This document shows positions 40,250 through 51,609 of a stretch of 64,000 nucleotides of DNA, piece by piece. The translations under genes were made by a program, and so were the position numbers. Origin of the DNA: Chaetomium olivaceum (taxonomy: Eukaryota; Ascomycota; Sordariomycetes; Sordariales; Chaetomiaceae); NCBI GenBank assembly GCA_039881045.1, contig JAYWVB010000057.1, forward strand, positions 141,326 to 205,325, given 5' to 3'. Every line of letters starts with the position of its first letter. The stretch's first letter is position 1. A model generated the notes under the pieces. It was not told the origin of the DNA. It ran no database searches and worked only from the letters and a program-made list of their open reading frames with translations.

Positions 40250-41338
40250 TCATCTTGCTTGCTGCGTGTCCGAGTCCCTTTGTTTGTCGGTCGAATGCTC
40301 CGCCCGCCATAGCTCCTTTTCCCGTCTGAGCGAGAGGCGCACCCAATGGACGGAAATGGTCGCCCAGATAAGCACAAAAATAAGGGGGCTGCCCCAACCT
40401 GCACGGGCCGTTAGCAAGCAGTTGGTTATAACAACAGGGAGAGAGATAGATAGCAACAACGCAGACATACCAACTCCGTAGGCCACCTTCTCGGGCACGG
40501 TCCAGACAACCACCATGGTCCCAATCCCATCGAACAATGCACCGGCCGCCCAAAACCAATTCTGCTGCGCAATCATCTTCCGAAACCGGGGACTGGTCTC
40601 ATACCGCGCCACCAACGCATTCCGATACTCTCTACCGCCCGCACCATCCACCCCAACAATATCCTCCACCAGCGTAAACACCAACGGTGGCACCCTGGCG
40701 CCCTTTTCAACCGAGCTGATCTTGAAAGGCGCCGGCCGACGCGTCGCGTTCATCCAGCCGCTCCACACTAACTGCATGCCAATCTGGATAAAAAACAACG
40801 ACACCGGTATCGCCAGCGGCCGCACTATCGGGGGGTGGGGCACGGACGCGCCGATGAGGATGGCGGTCATGACGGTGTAGCCGAACGACAAGGTCCAGTG
40901 GGTGAAGTCGAAGCTCCAGCGAGTGCCGCCGACGGGGCGGTAGGTGTCGCCCATCCAGATGAGCTTGATGCAGCGCAGACCGAACTCGATGCCCGTGACG
41001 ATGCCGAAGAAGGAGGTGATGATAGCAAACACGATGCCCGGGCGTAGGGTGGTGCCGAGGACGAGGCCATAGTAGAGTGAGATTGGTAGTAGGCTGGACT
41101 CGAGCACGAGGAGAAAGACTATGATGGAGAGCTTGACCTTGTAGTCAAGGATGCGGTAGCGTAGGCGCGGGAGGCCGGGTAGCTCGGCGAAGTCAACGGG
41201 GCCTGTGATGGCTGCCTGGGAATGGGATTGGGAGGTGGTGGCTGTGGTGCTGGTGTCGGAAGTGGAGGGTGGTGGCTCCTTGGGTTCATCGTGTTCTTTT
41301 GTTTGGTTGGTCATGGTGTTGGTATTGCTGTGTTCCAT
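40250..41338 (-). CDS. Fungal polytopic membrane protein (7-8 TM), unknown function
   Basis: Two exons, ending 40471 and restarting 40398, remove a 72-nt intron that has no stop and keeps frame, so a retained-intron isoform would also be translatable. The donor GTATGT, branch GCTAAC and acceptor GCAG are all good. Starts at 41425, 41338 or 41314 are possible; I take 41338 (MEHSNTN), giving 338 residues. After a Ser/Thr-rich N-terminal tail come hydrophobic segments beginning VKLSIIVFLLVLESSLLPIS, then GIVFAIITSFFGIVTGIEFG, a WTLSFGYTVMTAILIGAS helix, and the conserved QQNWFWAAGALFDGIGTM near the end. I recall similar ascomycete integral membrane proteins without a known role; homology to membrane terpene cyclases is possible but not shown. 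Confidence 0.75.
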   Translation of the reverse strand: MEHSNTNTMTNQTKEHDEPKEPPPSTSDTSTTATTSQSHSQAAITGPVDFAELPGLPRLRYRILDYKVKLSIIVFLLVLESSLLPISLYYGLVLGTTLRPGIVFAIITSFFGIVTGIEFGLRCIKLIWMGDTYRPVGGTRWSFDFTHWTLSFGYTVMTAILIGASVPHPPIVRPLAIPVSLFFIQIGMQLVWSGWMNATRRPAPFKISSVEKGARVPPLVFTLVEDIVGVDGAGGREYRNALVARYETSPRFRKMIAQQNWFWAAGALFDGIGTMVVVWTVPEKVAYGVGMSALLLSISLPVVITNCLLTARAGWGSPLIFVLIWATISVHWVRLSLRREKELWRAEHSTDKQRDSDTQQAR

Positions 41339-42045
41339 GGCGGGTGGTCTAGAACTCGGCTTCAAAATGTCGAGATGTTTTATCGAATCGAGGGTTGGAA
41401 TTGAAGTAGACGGGAAAGGCAGCACAAGATAAACTTATTTCTTAAATAATTTATGGGATTCAAGGTGCCGGTGATGTTCGTGTAAACAGTAATTGAACCC
41501 AGGTCTGCGCCTCGCAAATCGAAACGTTATGATGTGTGCCATGGCCTGGCAATGATCTGCCAAAGGAAACAAGCGGATATATCTGGATTTCAATGACGCG
41601 AATTGACCAGCTGTTGGAGATCTGTGTAAACATGGTTCTCGGCTTCCGTCAGGGAATGATGTCATCACCAACTTGTGGCGATCCTTGGTGATCCAACCCT
41701 GGCTCAATGAAACCTGGCCTGCTGGCGTGCCTGGATACGCATGACCCTAACCCTACCACCTTCCCCCTTTCTCCAACAACTGCACTAGGCCCACGCAGCG
41801 ACCAAACTACAACTGATGGAAAGACGGGTTGCAAAAGAAAACAGGCCATCACTCGAGCCTCAATGGTATTTATTGCATAACTTCGAATGATCAACAATTA
41901 GTAACTGATAATAAAAATCGTGAAGGGAAGAGGACCTGACGCTTATGCCTCTTCAACGCCCGTTGCTTTTCCCTGTCCCGCCCTTGTTTTTCTTCTGGTT
42001 TCTCATTACTGTGTAACACACCGACATATTGGCACAGCCAATACC
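41339..42045. other. Intergenic region, nothing identified
   Basis: Holds a short telomere-like motif, ACCCTAACCCTA, at about 41743-41754, too short to mean much. No supported gene. Confidence 0.5.
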
Positions 42046-43560
42046 CTAGCCCCACCGATTCACTGGATACCCCTTCTCTGAATCTTCCCCATAAGCCGTT
42101 GTCACAGTGACACGGTCCGTTCTCCGAATCGCACCGAGCGGCGGCGTTGACGGCGCCGATGGTTGTGGGTCATCCGTCATCACGGAGGAGACGATATTTG
42201 TCTGGCTGTCTTGGCCGGCACTCTTGCAGCGCTCCTCACAGCTGGCATTGTCGATGCCCGTTTCGAGGTGTGAGATGGTCGTTTCTGTCGGGTGGCCGCG
42301 CTTGCGAGACCGCTTTGACAGCTCAATGCCCGACTCGGCCTGCCCGCTGCGCGAGGGGCCGTACTTTTCGTATTTGTTTTTAGACTCGTTGGAGGAGAAA
42401 GTGCGGCGGCCGAAGATGAGGTCCATCAGCGGTTTTAGGATAGGGATGGATGATGCGATCATGAGAGTGGAGCCTTCGATGCTGCAATGTATTAGTCGAG
42501 GCCCTAGGGTTGGGGGACCAGGGGGAAGAAACGTACGCGGTCCAGATTGTGAGATCGGCAGTATCATCTGTTGATGGCGTGCTGATTAGCGGGCTGGCAA
42601 CTTGGTAGAATGTAGTGTGCTAGGGGAGTTAACTCACAAACAAAGTCCGGGCTGGCTAGACCTGGGATACGCGTGCACTTGTAGATGGCTACGGCCGTGG
42701 CCCTGAGGTAAAGATGTTAGCGATGACTCCCTTCTGTTCCTCAAAATGGCGAAAGCTTACACTGAACCGATTCCCAGCGCGCAAGAGAGAGCAATCTTCT
42801 TCCTCGCGTTCATCTGCAGGTTGCAGAGTACGATCGCAGGATACACAGCGAAGTACAAATCGGCAAAGGCGGAAAAAGCTTTGCGGAATTCGAGTTAGCA
42901 GGCCCTCGTTGGAACAAGAAGTCGGAATATCTCACATCCTGCATAAATGGAATAATTCACCAATATCATTGGGCTCCAACACTTCCCCTTGACGCTGAAG
43001 GTCCACATAGAATGGGTCGGGGTGCACTGCCCAAAGAGGATGGCGACGCAGCCCATCAAGTTGATGAGGCAAAGGATAGCAACAGCCCACAATATCATGG
43101 CATGCATCCGACTTGGGTTCAGCATGCGCGTCAACAAGGCCACCACAGCCAGCTTTGGTACTCCAAATGACAGGATTCCCGGCAAGAAGGCGACCATGGT
43201 CCACAGGATGGCGTGGGAGAATTGGTCTTCGGTTAAGAGGGCTGCATGACGGCCACTGCCATACGAAACCGCTTTCGCTGTTACGGCGACCGTTACCCAA
43301 CCGCAAATCTAGAGAAATGGGAAAGCCATGTTAGCGGCGCCAGGTCAAGACACTGACGGAAACACAAGTACACATACCATGGATAAGAAGATGAAGTAAT
43401 CGTCGAGATATAGCTTCTTGATAATGTAGGAACGGGTGAATAAGCGGGCACCGACAAACAAGGTGCTGATAACGGTGACGGTGACGGAAGTTGCCAGAAT
43501 TGTCGGCCCCTTATCATGGTCGACGATGTTCAGGCCGGCGTCGCTGTTTGCGGCGGCCAT
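42046..43560 (-). CDS. Fungal rhodopsin-like seven-TM membrane protein (Pth11-related type)
   Basis: Exons 43560-43378, 43308-42936, 42878-42761, 42702-42638, 42567-42537 and 42481-42046 join in phase to 401 residues. Seven helices fit the fungal rhodopsin-domain family: TSVTVTVISTLFVGARLFTR (helix 1), LYLDDYFIFLSM (the DDY/DDxF motif of helix 2), GILSFGVPKLAVVALLTRML (helix 3), ILWAVAILCLINLMGCVAIL, the CTPTHSMWTF loop, DLYFAVYPAIVLCNLQM, and DLTIWTAIEGSTLMIASSIP (helix 7). The C-terminal ~140 residues are polar. No CFEM domain is present. Relatives such as Pth11 act as surface sensors in some plant pathogens, but most members are uncharacterised. Confidence 0.9.
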
Positions 43561-45634
43561 GGCGGGGAGAGATGGCAGCCTCAAGCGTATCCGTTTATGA
43601 CGAATCGAGGTTTCAGGACCGGGAACAGTTCTCCTGGACTTTTCGGCTTTACAAACGCAGAGAATAACCAGAGGAATGATGGAAATTGTTGCAAGGTCGA
43701 GGAGTTGTGGTTGGATTGATGGTTGTTAAGGCCAACGGCCTTACCGGCAGTCAGGAGCCGAAGCAATGCTAACGAGCGGCGAGAAGGCACGGTAACTATG
43801 TGGGCTGACACAGGGAACAGAACCCGGGACGCACCAGAAGTGAATTCATCATATATGCAACCGGTCAAGTGGTGCACGGAACATGATGTGCAAACCCCAT
43901 GTTGCCTAATAACAGAATCGGCCCAGGGTCAGAAACCCAGTCGTCTTTGCACCTTCCCCTCCCCTGTGTAGCGAGAGGACACGGAGAAACGAAATTCATC
44001 AGGACGGTAACCTCTTTCTTGTGGACATGGATACGGCTTCGGAGTGCATATGGTCGTAACCCGATCAAGAATTTGCAACGAAGGAAACGGGAATTTCCGA
44101 TTCATGACACCGCTCGCGCCACACAAAGTGGTGGTTGGAAACTCAACTTGGTTAATTCCATTCAGACGGTATTGCTTTTTTTTGCAAAGACTGCTTCGTA
44201 GCTCGACATTAGTTTCTTTCGCGATCTGCACGATCAGCTCAGTGGCGCGGGGAATCGGGCAACCTTAAGCTGTTATCCTTGACATCTGACCAGAAGTCGG
44301 TGACGGTAACCTCCTGCTCGCGTGGCCTTCCTTGGCAGTCTTTTCTCCCCTCACTCGTCAGCGTCAGCTAAGGAAGTTCGCGGGGCCTGCATTGCCTCCA
44401 CCAGCGTTGGGCTTTTACTTTTGCTTTTGCTTTTCCGCTCATTCCCACCTCTCCAACCAGTAATGTACGTCTTGATAGCAGAAGCAACGAGCACAGAGTA
44501 CATGCTGCCATTCTTTGGTTGGATGACGGCCAACCGCGAAAGGGGATGCCTCGACTTCGGTTGAGGGCACCGGTCCAAACTGTCGGGTCGCCATAGGGTC
44601 ATCAATGAAGGGGGCCAGACTCCCTGAGACGTCACTAAGCCTAAGGGGGTTTGGTAAGCCACTCGCCAAATGCCTATCCTTTTCTCAGCCCCGACGCCCC
44701 TCACCATTCGAAGCGAGCTATTCCGCCTAGAAAGGGAATGTTTTACGGAATCGCTTTTGCATCGTTACATCGGCTAGGGCGCCGTTCGTCAAGTTCGGGC
44801 CGGGACCATTCGGGGTTGGAACCGGGCGTTGTTGGACGACCCCAAGTGGGTGACAAAAAGCCACACTGCAAAACATTTCCACCACCGCATACCACCACCA
44901 AAGAGGTCGTTTTGTGTCGGTTTTTGATAGCAAGATTACCAAGATAAAACTATTCTATTCTCAGCATCTTTCCGTATAGTCTTAGCGGTTTTTGGAAGTA
45001 AATAGTGTTAATTGAATTGTGGTGATCTGGTGATATATGGTGGTACGGACGTTTTGCGGTGCGTGTTTTTTTGTCACCCACTTGGACCCCTGGAAAACCC
45101 CAGATCGACACCACGCCTTGATCTCAGTAGGTTGAGATCTTCGGTGGCTTTCCAAGCCATGTTGTGTGGCTTTTGGCTGAAATAGGTCTGAATCGTTTTT
45201 GGTCGCGTGGTGGAGTTGACGAAATGGCGTGTTTGAAAAGCATTGGCAGTTACCGTCTTGTACCCCTGGATTGCATCAAAGATGCATGGAAGTCACGTTG
45301 TCAACGCGGAGAAGGGCCATAATTAGTGGTAGTTTAGGTCATTCCGACTTCCCCGGTTATTAAACCACACAACTATCCCACGGCGCTAATGCGAGTCGAT
45401 GGTTGATCAACTCAGCATCGGAGGATCTTTGTCCCATTCTGCTCCCACACCAAGTTGGGGATACCCTTGGGTCAGGAGGAAATGATCCGTGCTGAAGAAG
45501 AACATAAATCCCCTGATCCCAGCGGCAGTGTGTTGTTATCTGCTCTTCAGCTTCGTGCCCACGAAGAAACCTCGCCACCTTCATTCACTTCCCTGTACTT
45601 TAGACCCCCTGCCCCGCTGGCATTCGTTATCGAC
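43561..45634. other. Long divergent intergenic region with a MITE
   Basis: 2.1 kb between divergent starts. The MITE at 44842-45085 is listed separately. Other frames in this region are short and unsupported. Confidence 0.55.
44842..45085. mobile_element. MITE-like element, 244 bp, with long imperfect terminal inverted repeats
   Basis: The left end CCAAGTGGGTGACAAAAA is the inverse of the right end TTTTTGTCACCCACTTGG; similarity continues inward for about 70 bases (GCAAAAC and TACCACCA blocks on both arms). The flanks are ACC at 44839-44841 and ACC at 45086-45088, which fits a 3-bp target duplication. No coding capacity. Folded RNA would form a long hairpin. The family cannot be named from one copy. 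Confidence 0.85.
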
Positions 45635-47130
45635 ATGGCCACCACGAATGGTACGGCGGCGAACGGCAACCACCGAAAGGACGTGGTTGATGTCTCTGTC
45701 GCTTTGCAACCCAATGACCCGGAGAGCGTTCCGGGCCTGATCCAAGACATCTCAGCCTCTGGTCTTGCCCTGAACTCCGATGACGGCGCTAGCCGGCTGC
45801 GGTTACTGGAGAAGGCCCGCGATCTCGTACGCGCGCTGGAGACGCCGCGGGAGACGATGATCAAGCATTGCTGGGCCCAGGTGAGCATCCTGCCGGCCGT
45901 CGATACTTCAGTGTACAGCGTTCTGATGTTGCGTGTCCCAGCCATCCTGCCTCATGGCGCTCTCCATCGGCGTCGACATCGGCTTGTTCCACCTCATGGT
46001 ACAAGATGGCGATCAACCAAAAAAAGCCGAGCAAATGGCTGAGAAGCTTGGCATACATGCCCCTTTGTTGTGTAAGTACAGATCAGTAACCTATGGAACA
46101 TTCCAAACGCCCCTGACTCCGCCACTGACGTCCACCATGCAGGTCGCTTGATGCGCCACATGGCCGCCATGGGATACATGACCGAGGTGGCTGCCGATGA
46201 GTACAAGCCCACTAACTTCACCAAATCATTGACCATCCCCATCATCGGGGATGGTTACCCATGCATGTAAGTTCTGCACTTTCTCGCCGGCAACCCCCCA
46301 TCACGTCCACCCTGCAACCTTTCACTGACCACCAACCCCCCTTTCAGAGTCAACGGCTGCCTGCCCTAAACGCCACCCCGGCCTGGCTCGCGTCCCACGC
46401 GTTCCAAACCCCCAACGACGTCTCCCACGGTCCTTATCAAGTCGCCTACAACACCCCCCTCAACTTCTTCGAATGGCTTCAGGCCAACCAGCCCTACGGT
46501 ACACAATTCAACCACCACATGGGCGGATACCGACAGGGCCGCCCGTCGTGGATGGATCCGGACTTTTATCCTGTGCAAGAGCGCCTGATGGATGGGTTGG
46601 ATGATGCTGAAGATGCCGTCCTGTTGGTTGATATCGGAGGTGGGTTAGGGCATGATTTGGCCGAGTTCCGGCGGAAGCACCCGCATGCTCCCGGGAGATT
46701 GATCCTGCAAGACGTCCCGGCTGTGATTGAGCAGACCGGGGTTGCCTCGGGGCTGGACAGCACGATCGAGCCGATGGTGTATGACTTCCACACGGAGCAG
46801 CCCGTGGTAGGGGCGCGGGCGTATTACATGCATAGTATTCTGCATGACTGGCCGGATGAGGTATGTGCGAGTATCTTGGGGAGGGTGGCAGCCGCAATGC
46901 GGCCGGGGTATAGTCGGCTGTTGATCAATGAGAATGTGATCCCGGGCACAGGGGCGGATTGGCAGGCAACGGCGCTGGATCTGATGATTTTGTCGTTGCT
47001 TAGTTCGCGGGAAAGGACGGAGGCGGATTGGAGGAGGTTGTTGAAAGGGGCCGGGCTCAGGGTGGTCAAGATTTGGAGCACGGAGAAGCAGAATGGGGTG
47101 GAGAGTTTGATTGAGTGCGAGCTTGCATAG
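45635..47130 (+). CDS. SAM-dependent O-methyltransferase (COMT-like)
   Basis: Exons 45635-45880, 45942-46071, 46143-46266 and 46350-47130 join in phase to 426 residues. The family transfers a methyl group from SAM to a hydroxyl of a small aromatic or polyketide-type substrate. The N-terminal dimerisation part includes CLMALSIGVDIGLFHLM and LMRHMAAMGYMTEV (winged helix). The SAM site is LLVDIGGGLGHDLAEF with RLILQDVPAVI following, and the catalytic base is His in SILHDWPDEVC. ILLSSRERTEADWRRLLKGAGL-type C-terminal residues are typical. For intron 3 I use the acceptor at 46349 because the one at 46347 leads to an immediate stop. No polyketide synthase, NRPS or terpene gene is in the window, so a role in a secondary-metabolite cluster is not supported here. 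Confidence 0.92.
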
Positions 47131-47304
47131 AGGGGGAGGGTACACAGGCAGCAGGGTTTGTGATGACATGGCGCCAGAACATGCAGCGCGTCACGTTGCT
47201 CTTGACTTCCAACAACTAATAGCTAATACAAAAAGCGGTTTCGCTTTCTGATCTTCCCTGATCTCTGCTGTATGTGCACACACATCCAACCCCTGAGACG
47301 CCAC

Positions 47305-48444
47305 TCAACCACTTGTTTGCGCCGCCGTGGAGGAGCACTCTGAAAGATATCTGGTAGCTGTCGCGCTAATCGTCTCGCCGACCATCACGACAGTGGTGAA
47401 AGTCTGTGTGTAAGTCTCAACAATCGCCGTCTGTGTGACCGTCGCGGTGGTGCCGTTGGTAAGAACCCCCGTAGTGGTGAATATCACGGTCTGCCTCCCC
47501 ACCGGCTCTTCGGCTTGTCTGCGAATGTCACTTCTAGCGTGTTGTGCGTCCCTCAACTGCACATCCCTCCGTCGCAGCGCCGCTGATGTTGCAGGTGTTT
47601 CGGTCAGTGTGGTGGGGGATTCAGAGATGCTATCGCACCCGGTGGCCTGGACTGTGGTCGTCGCCGCCGTCTTAGTTATCTTGAAGTAAGTGGATGTCAC
47701 GACCGTGCTCGGGTTATCGCAAATCACCGAGGTCGAGGTCACCGCGTCTGTGCTGACGGTGAGATAACTGGTCCGTGTGAGCGGCTGGGTGACGGTCACA
47801 ATGGTCCCGTTGGTGTAGTAATCAGGATCCCAGTAGGGTGTTGTGTATGGTGGCAGGAACGTTACGCTGGTTAGAGGAAGCCACCGGGTGATGGTTGTCA
47901 AGCAGACCTCCGTCGCAGTGACCCTAGTACGAGTAGCGGCTTGTGTGTATGTCGATGTGTAGGGGGTCGCGAGGTAGTACGACCGCACCGCCGTGTTTGT
48001 GCACTTGGTGGCATATTCCGTCAGGTCGGTCGTCATGCTCACCGTCGCGACTGTCGCCGAATATCTCGTGGTAAGCGGGACATCGGTGCGGGTCTCGGTG
48101 ACTGTCGTTTTAGACGTGACTGTCCTGAGCAACGTAGTCGTTGTAGCATCACCACTGGTACTACTAGGCGTTGGCACTGGATCCTCCGGTGGGTAGATGT
48201 ATGAAATGGTTACGCATCCCGTTGTCTTTATCGATGTTGTCGTGGATGGCCATACCCGATATGTAGCTAACGTCACCCAAACGGTCGGGTCGGAGGGATT
48301 CACGGTTGCAGTGCTGGTGGTCCATTCCACCACAGTTGCGGTTGTCAATGCACGCCGTTCAACGTCGGCTACCAGCCTGGGAGTGCCAACGGCCGACGCC
48401 AGGGTAGCTTGCCAGAAGATCGAGTAAAGTAATGTCCTAAGCAT
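47305..48444 (-). CDS. Secreted Thr/Ser-rich protein, cell-wall type
   Basis: The frame extends to an ATG at 48504, but ATG 48444 places a good signal peptide (MLRTLLYSIFWQATLASA) at the N-terminus, giving 379 residues. More than a quarter of the mature protein is Thr, with Val and Tyr: repeated TxTVT-like stretches typical of heavily O-mannosylated fungal wall or secreted proteins. Only about six Cys are scattered through it. The dibasic/multi-Arg region LRRRDVQLRDAQHARSDIRR (~310-330) could be a Kex2-type processing site between two Thr-rich halves. No hydrophobic C-terminus, so no GPI signal is evident. No enzymatic domain. No intron. Confidence 0.72.
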   Translation of the reverse strand: MLRTLLYSIFWQATLASAVGTPRLVADVERRALTTATVVEWTTSTATVNPSDPTVWVTLATYRVWPSTTTSIKTTGCVTISYIYPPEDPVPTPSSTSGDATTTTLLRTVTSKTTVTETRTDVPLTTRYSATVATVSMTTDLTEYATKCTNTAVRSYYLATPYTSTYTQAATRTRVTATEVCLTTITRWLPLTSVTFLPPYTTPYWDPDYYTNGTIVTVTQPLTRTSYLTVSTDAVTSTSVICDNPSTVVTSTYFKITKTAATTTVQATGCDSISESPTTLTETPATSAALRRRDVQLRDAQHARSDIRRQAEEPVGRQTVIFTTTGVLTNGTTATVTQTAIVETYTQTFTTVVMVGETISATATRYLSECSSTAAQTSG

Positions 48445-49887
48445 CGTACCTTGTGTAGATGTATAGTGCGAAAAGAAAGCGTTCTGGGACCAGGAGATAG
48501 ACATCGCAATTCTGGCGGGGAGAAATGTGTCTCACTCTCCTTTATATTGTGTCGGTAGTGTTTTCTGCTTCTAACGGGACTGGGCTTGTAAAAGGATTCC
48601 GCGCCGAATACATTGGGGTCCTGGCATATGCGGTGGAACCTCGACCCCCGCGGTAATCTCATCCATGCGTGACGATGCTAAGAGTGAAGTCCAGAATGGC
48701 ATGCAACGCAAGGGCCGGCTGAATCCTACACAACTATGGGACTTATCCCTGACCCGACTGAAGGTTAATTTAGGTGACGACCCTCGGGGTTTGTTGTTCC
48801 CTCATCGCACACGTCGGCATGACGGAGATGCCTGGAACGGCTAAAACAACACCTCGGCCATCTGCCATCAGAGGTTTTCTAACCATGAATATGTCAAGCG
48901 TGTGATTCCTGGGCCTTCATATCGCAATTTCTTGTTTTGGCATGTGCGTAGTCTGTCCTACACACCCCAAGGTGGTCTTGGCATGATGAGGGCGGCCTCA
49001 ATGTACAAAACCATTCGATTCACTCACCCAGTTTGCCCGCAACTTTTGTATGTACACGCCGTTCCCTGATGACTTTGGTGCAGAACAACGGTACATTTCT
49101 GGCACAAATACCGATACGAGTGAAAGCTCACGGTGTTGGCTGACGTGGCCCGTCGCCGTTTAAGGACTTGAGGTAATTGTAACAATCCTCCGACCTAGTC
49201 CTGCAACGCTCCGGAGGTTGCATCAGCGAAGAAGTGGTGTCCACGTACCCATTTTGGGCCATCTCACGTCATCGGGTCGATTTAGTCTGTAGACCACGAA
49301 TTGTCCTTCTTAGGTAAAGACTAGAAACTGGCAAATAGTATTACAGAGTATTATATTCAACATTTGAGGAACCCCTCTACTGAAAATGGGGTGATTCGAT
49401 TGTCCATGTTCTGATTCTTCCTGGCCCAATTTCGTACAGGTAGCTACCAGCAACAACCTTCCAAGGTAGCAATCTAGATTTCTAAGCATTTGTCAGAGAT
49501 GACTGGAAATAGCAACACAAAATCGAACTTTGTGTGGTTCCAATCGCGAAGACTGGGTTACTTACTGACTGGATTTGTCATCGGCGAGTATATACTCCCA
49601 GTATCGTCAACTCCCGATACCAGGATGTGGGGGCCTATTCTAACTCGCTGATGCGAGGATCGAGTCCATTCCGCTGACTCTGAACCCGTCTCTTTACAGA
49701 GGGGTTGTGTGCATTGCGATGGGGTAGATTCGATGGCTGATGATGAGACCGGCCGAGGACAACTTGAAAGATGTGGTTGTCCATCACATATCAACCTCTT
49801 ACCACTCCCTTCCAGTTGGCGCGCTAAAAGGCTTAGAATTTGCGCGAGTGTGTTATCTGACGTTAAGCGGTCGAGCGGGAGGGTCGA
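48445..49887. other. Intergenic region, nothing identified
   Basis: 1.4 kb between the Thr-rich gene and the Helo-like gene. No supported frame, RNA gene or repeat. Confidence 0.5.
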
Positions 49888-51609
49888 TTACCGGAACCAA
49901 TCTTCGTCGTCTTTTATCGCTGGCATGAAAGAGCTTCGTGGCGAGACAGGTAGGTCATCCGGAAGCGAGGCGATCGAGGCTGGGGGGAGGCTGATAGTGT
50001 ACAAGGTGGGGGCGCTCGACGAGGTTGGTGACAGAGCCGGTAAGCTCGGGGAGAGTCCTGGAAGATCTTGGAAGTTTGCCTCCCCGCCGGTAGGACGCAA
50101 GGTTAACGGGGAGAAGGTCGAGGTGGCTGGGTGGTTGGCCTCAAACGCTGCCTTGAAGCGCGCTGCATCTGAGTCGTCGGTGGTGCCGTCTTCTGAAGCC
50201 AAAGATGCTGTGCTCTTCGATCGTGATCCGAATAATCTCGACCTTGTCTTCGGTTTGGGTGGACGTCGGAACTCGAGCGTCGTTTTGGATCCACCCACCA
50301 CGTCGAGAAGATCAACACGGTTTTCTCGTAACGTTGGACTCCTGCGGAAGTCAACGACCGGCCGCTCGTATGGTCTCTCATCTCGCCCAATGAAGGACAA
50401 GGTTGTCTTTTGTGATTCCCTCGATGTGGTTTTCCTCCATAGCCGGACCACCTTTTGCTGGGCAATCAAATCGCCCCGTTCCCATATCTTTTCTGCAAAG
50501 TAGCGACCCAAGAGTTGCCGTTCTCGCACATGGACCAAGAACTCTTCCCGGTGCGCCACTGTGCCAAACTGGTAGATCGAGTATGACCGGTAGACCTTGT
50601 ATCCCTCCGCATTTTGGATGGTGATGTCGTGGGCTTCGAGGAAGGAAACGGACAGGTCTTCGAGGTCCTCGTCCTCAAACCAGATATTACCGCGGGGAAC
50701 TGCTCATGGTTAGTTAGCGTATGGTTTATGATAAGAGAGACGGCGAGGGATTGTGAAACGATGGTGCTGACTTCTGTGGGTGACTCGAACCTGAGCACCC
50801 CCTGACCCACGACCGATATACTGGATCCGCCTCCACATGTCGTCTCGTTCGATAATGGTGAGGCTCTGCAGCCGGATCTTCTCGCCGATACGCTTGCCGT
50901 AGGGGTTTTGTAGGCATCTTGGATAGAGTTAACATACTTGAGGATGGGACACGCGGGTACAAGTCAACCTACAGTGTTGCCGGAAGGTCAAGTGCTTCGA
51001 CGGAAGGCCGCCTAGAAGGAACGCCAACAGAATCTGAGACGCGTTAGTATTTGGTTTTCCAACAACTGGTCCATTAAGAGACCAACCCCGCCCGGGCCTC
51101 ACGGCCGGAGACCCGAATTCTTTCGATTCCAACGGCGGAGTTGGGACGTCGCTAGAGGGGGAGATAACTGTTGGGGGCGGCGTCGTTTGCCTTTAAACGC
51201 GGTTAGTAAACACGGAGGTAGAATTTCGAACGAAAAGAAGGGAAGCTTGCATCCTAAACATGTGCACACGACGCTGGAGCCGGTCAAGCTCGCCCGCCAG
51301 TTCGTCATTGTGCTCCTTCAGCCGGCTCTCAGCTTCAGCTGACCAAAAGAACTTCCAAGCACGACTCCTCTGACCCGTGGCCATCTCCTTGTCCATCAGG
51401 TCGGTGCACCGGTCCAACATTTTCCGGATGTGTTTCTGCTCCTTGGGCATTGCGCTTTGCAATAGTCGTTCATCTTGGAGCTCCTCAAGCATCCGCGCCA
51501 ACCGTTCCACCTGGCGGGGCGCATTTCGCTCGGTTCCGAAGTGCTTGACGAGTTTGGTGACAACTGGAATGGCGCCGACAATGACGCCAATCACCTCGAA
51601 GCCCGACAT
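49888..51609 (-). CDS. Helo-like N-terminal domain protein, unknown function
   Basis: Starts at ATG 51609 with MSGFEVIGVIVGAIPVVTKL, a typical fungal Helo/NLR-type N-terminal helix, followed by a coiled helical bundle (RLARMLEELQDERLL; RLKEHNDELAGELDRLQRRV). The exon 1 end is 51270 or 51260 (both give a workable frame with acceptors at 51168 or 51191); then exons to 50969, 50917-50799 and 50699-49888. The middle part has CLQNPYGKRIGEKIRLQSLTI and NIWFEDEDLEDLSVSFLEAHDI; the last 200 residues are Ser/Pro-rich and basic, probably disordered. No nucleotide-binding or repeat domain follows. Intron boundaries in the first half are uncertain; the two large exons are firm. An antisense frame of 264 codons at 49709-50503 is a shadow of the last exon. 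Confidence 0.68.

Noticed and set aside
41743..41754. Telomere-like ACCCTAACCCTA, with a similar motif near 5920
   Set aside because: Fewer than two full repeats; expected by chance and not evidence of a fusion point or subtelomere.
45635..47130. Possible secondary-metabolite gene cluster around the O-methyltransferase
   Set aside because: No polyketide synthase, NRPS, terpene cyclase, P450 or cluster regulator within the window; transporters and oxidase are too far and unrelated.
49709..50503. 264-codon open frame on the plus strand
   Set aside because: It is fully antisense to the large last exon of the Helo-like gene, has no recognisable domain, and is explained by GC-rich codon bias in the real gene.
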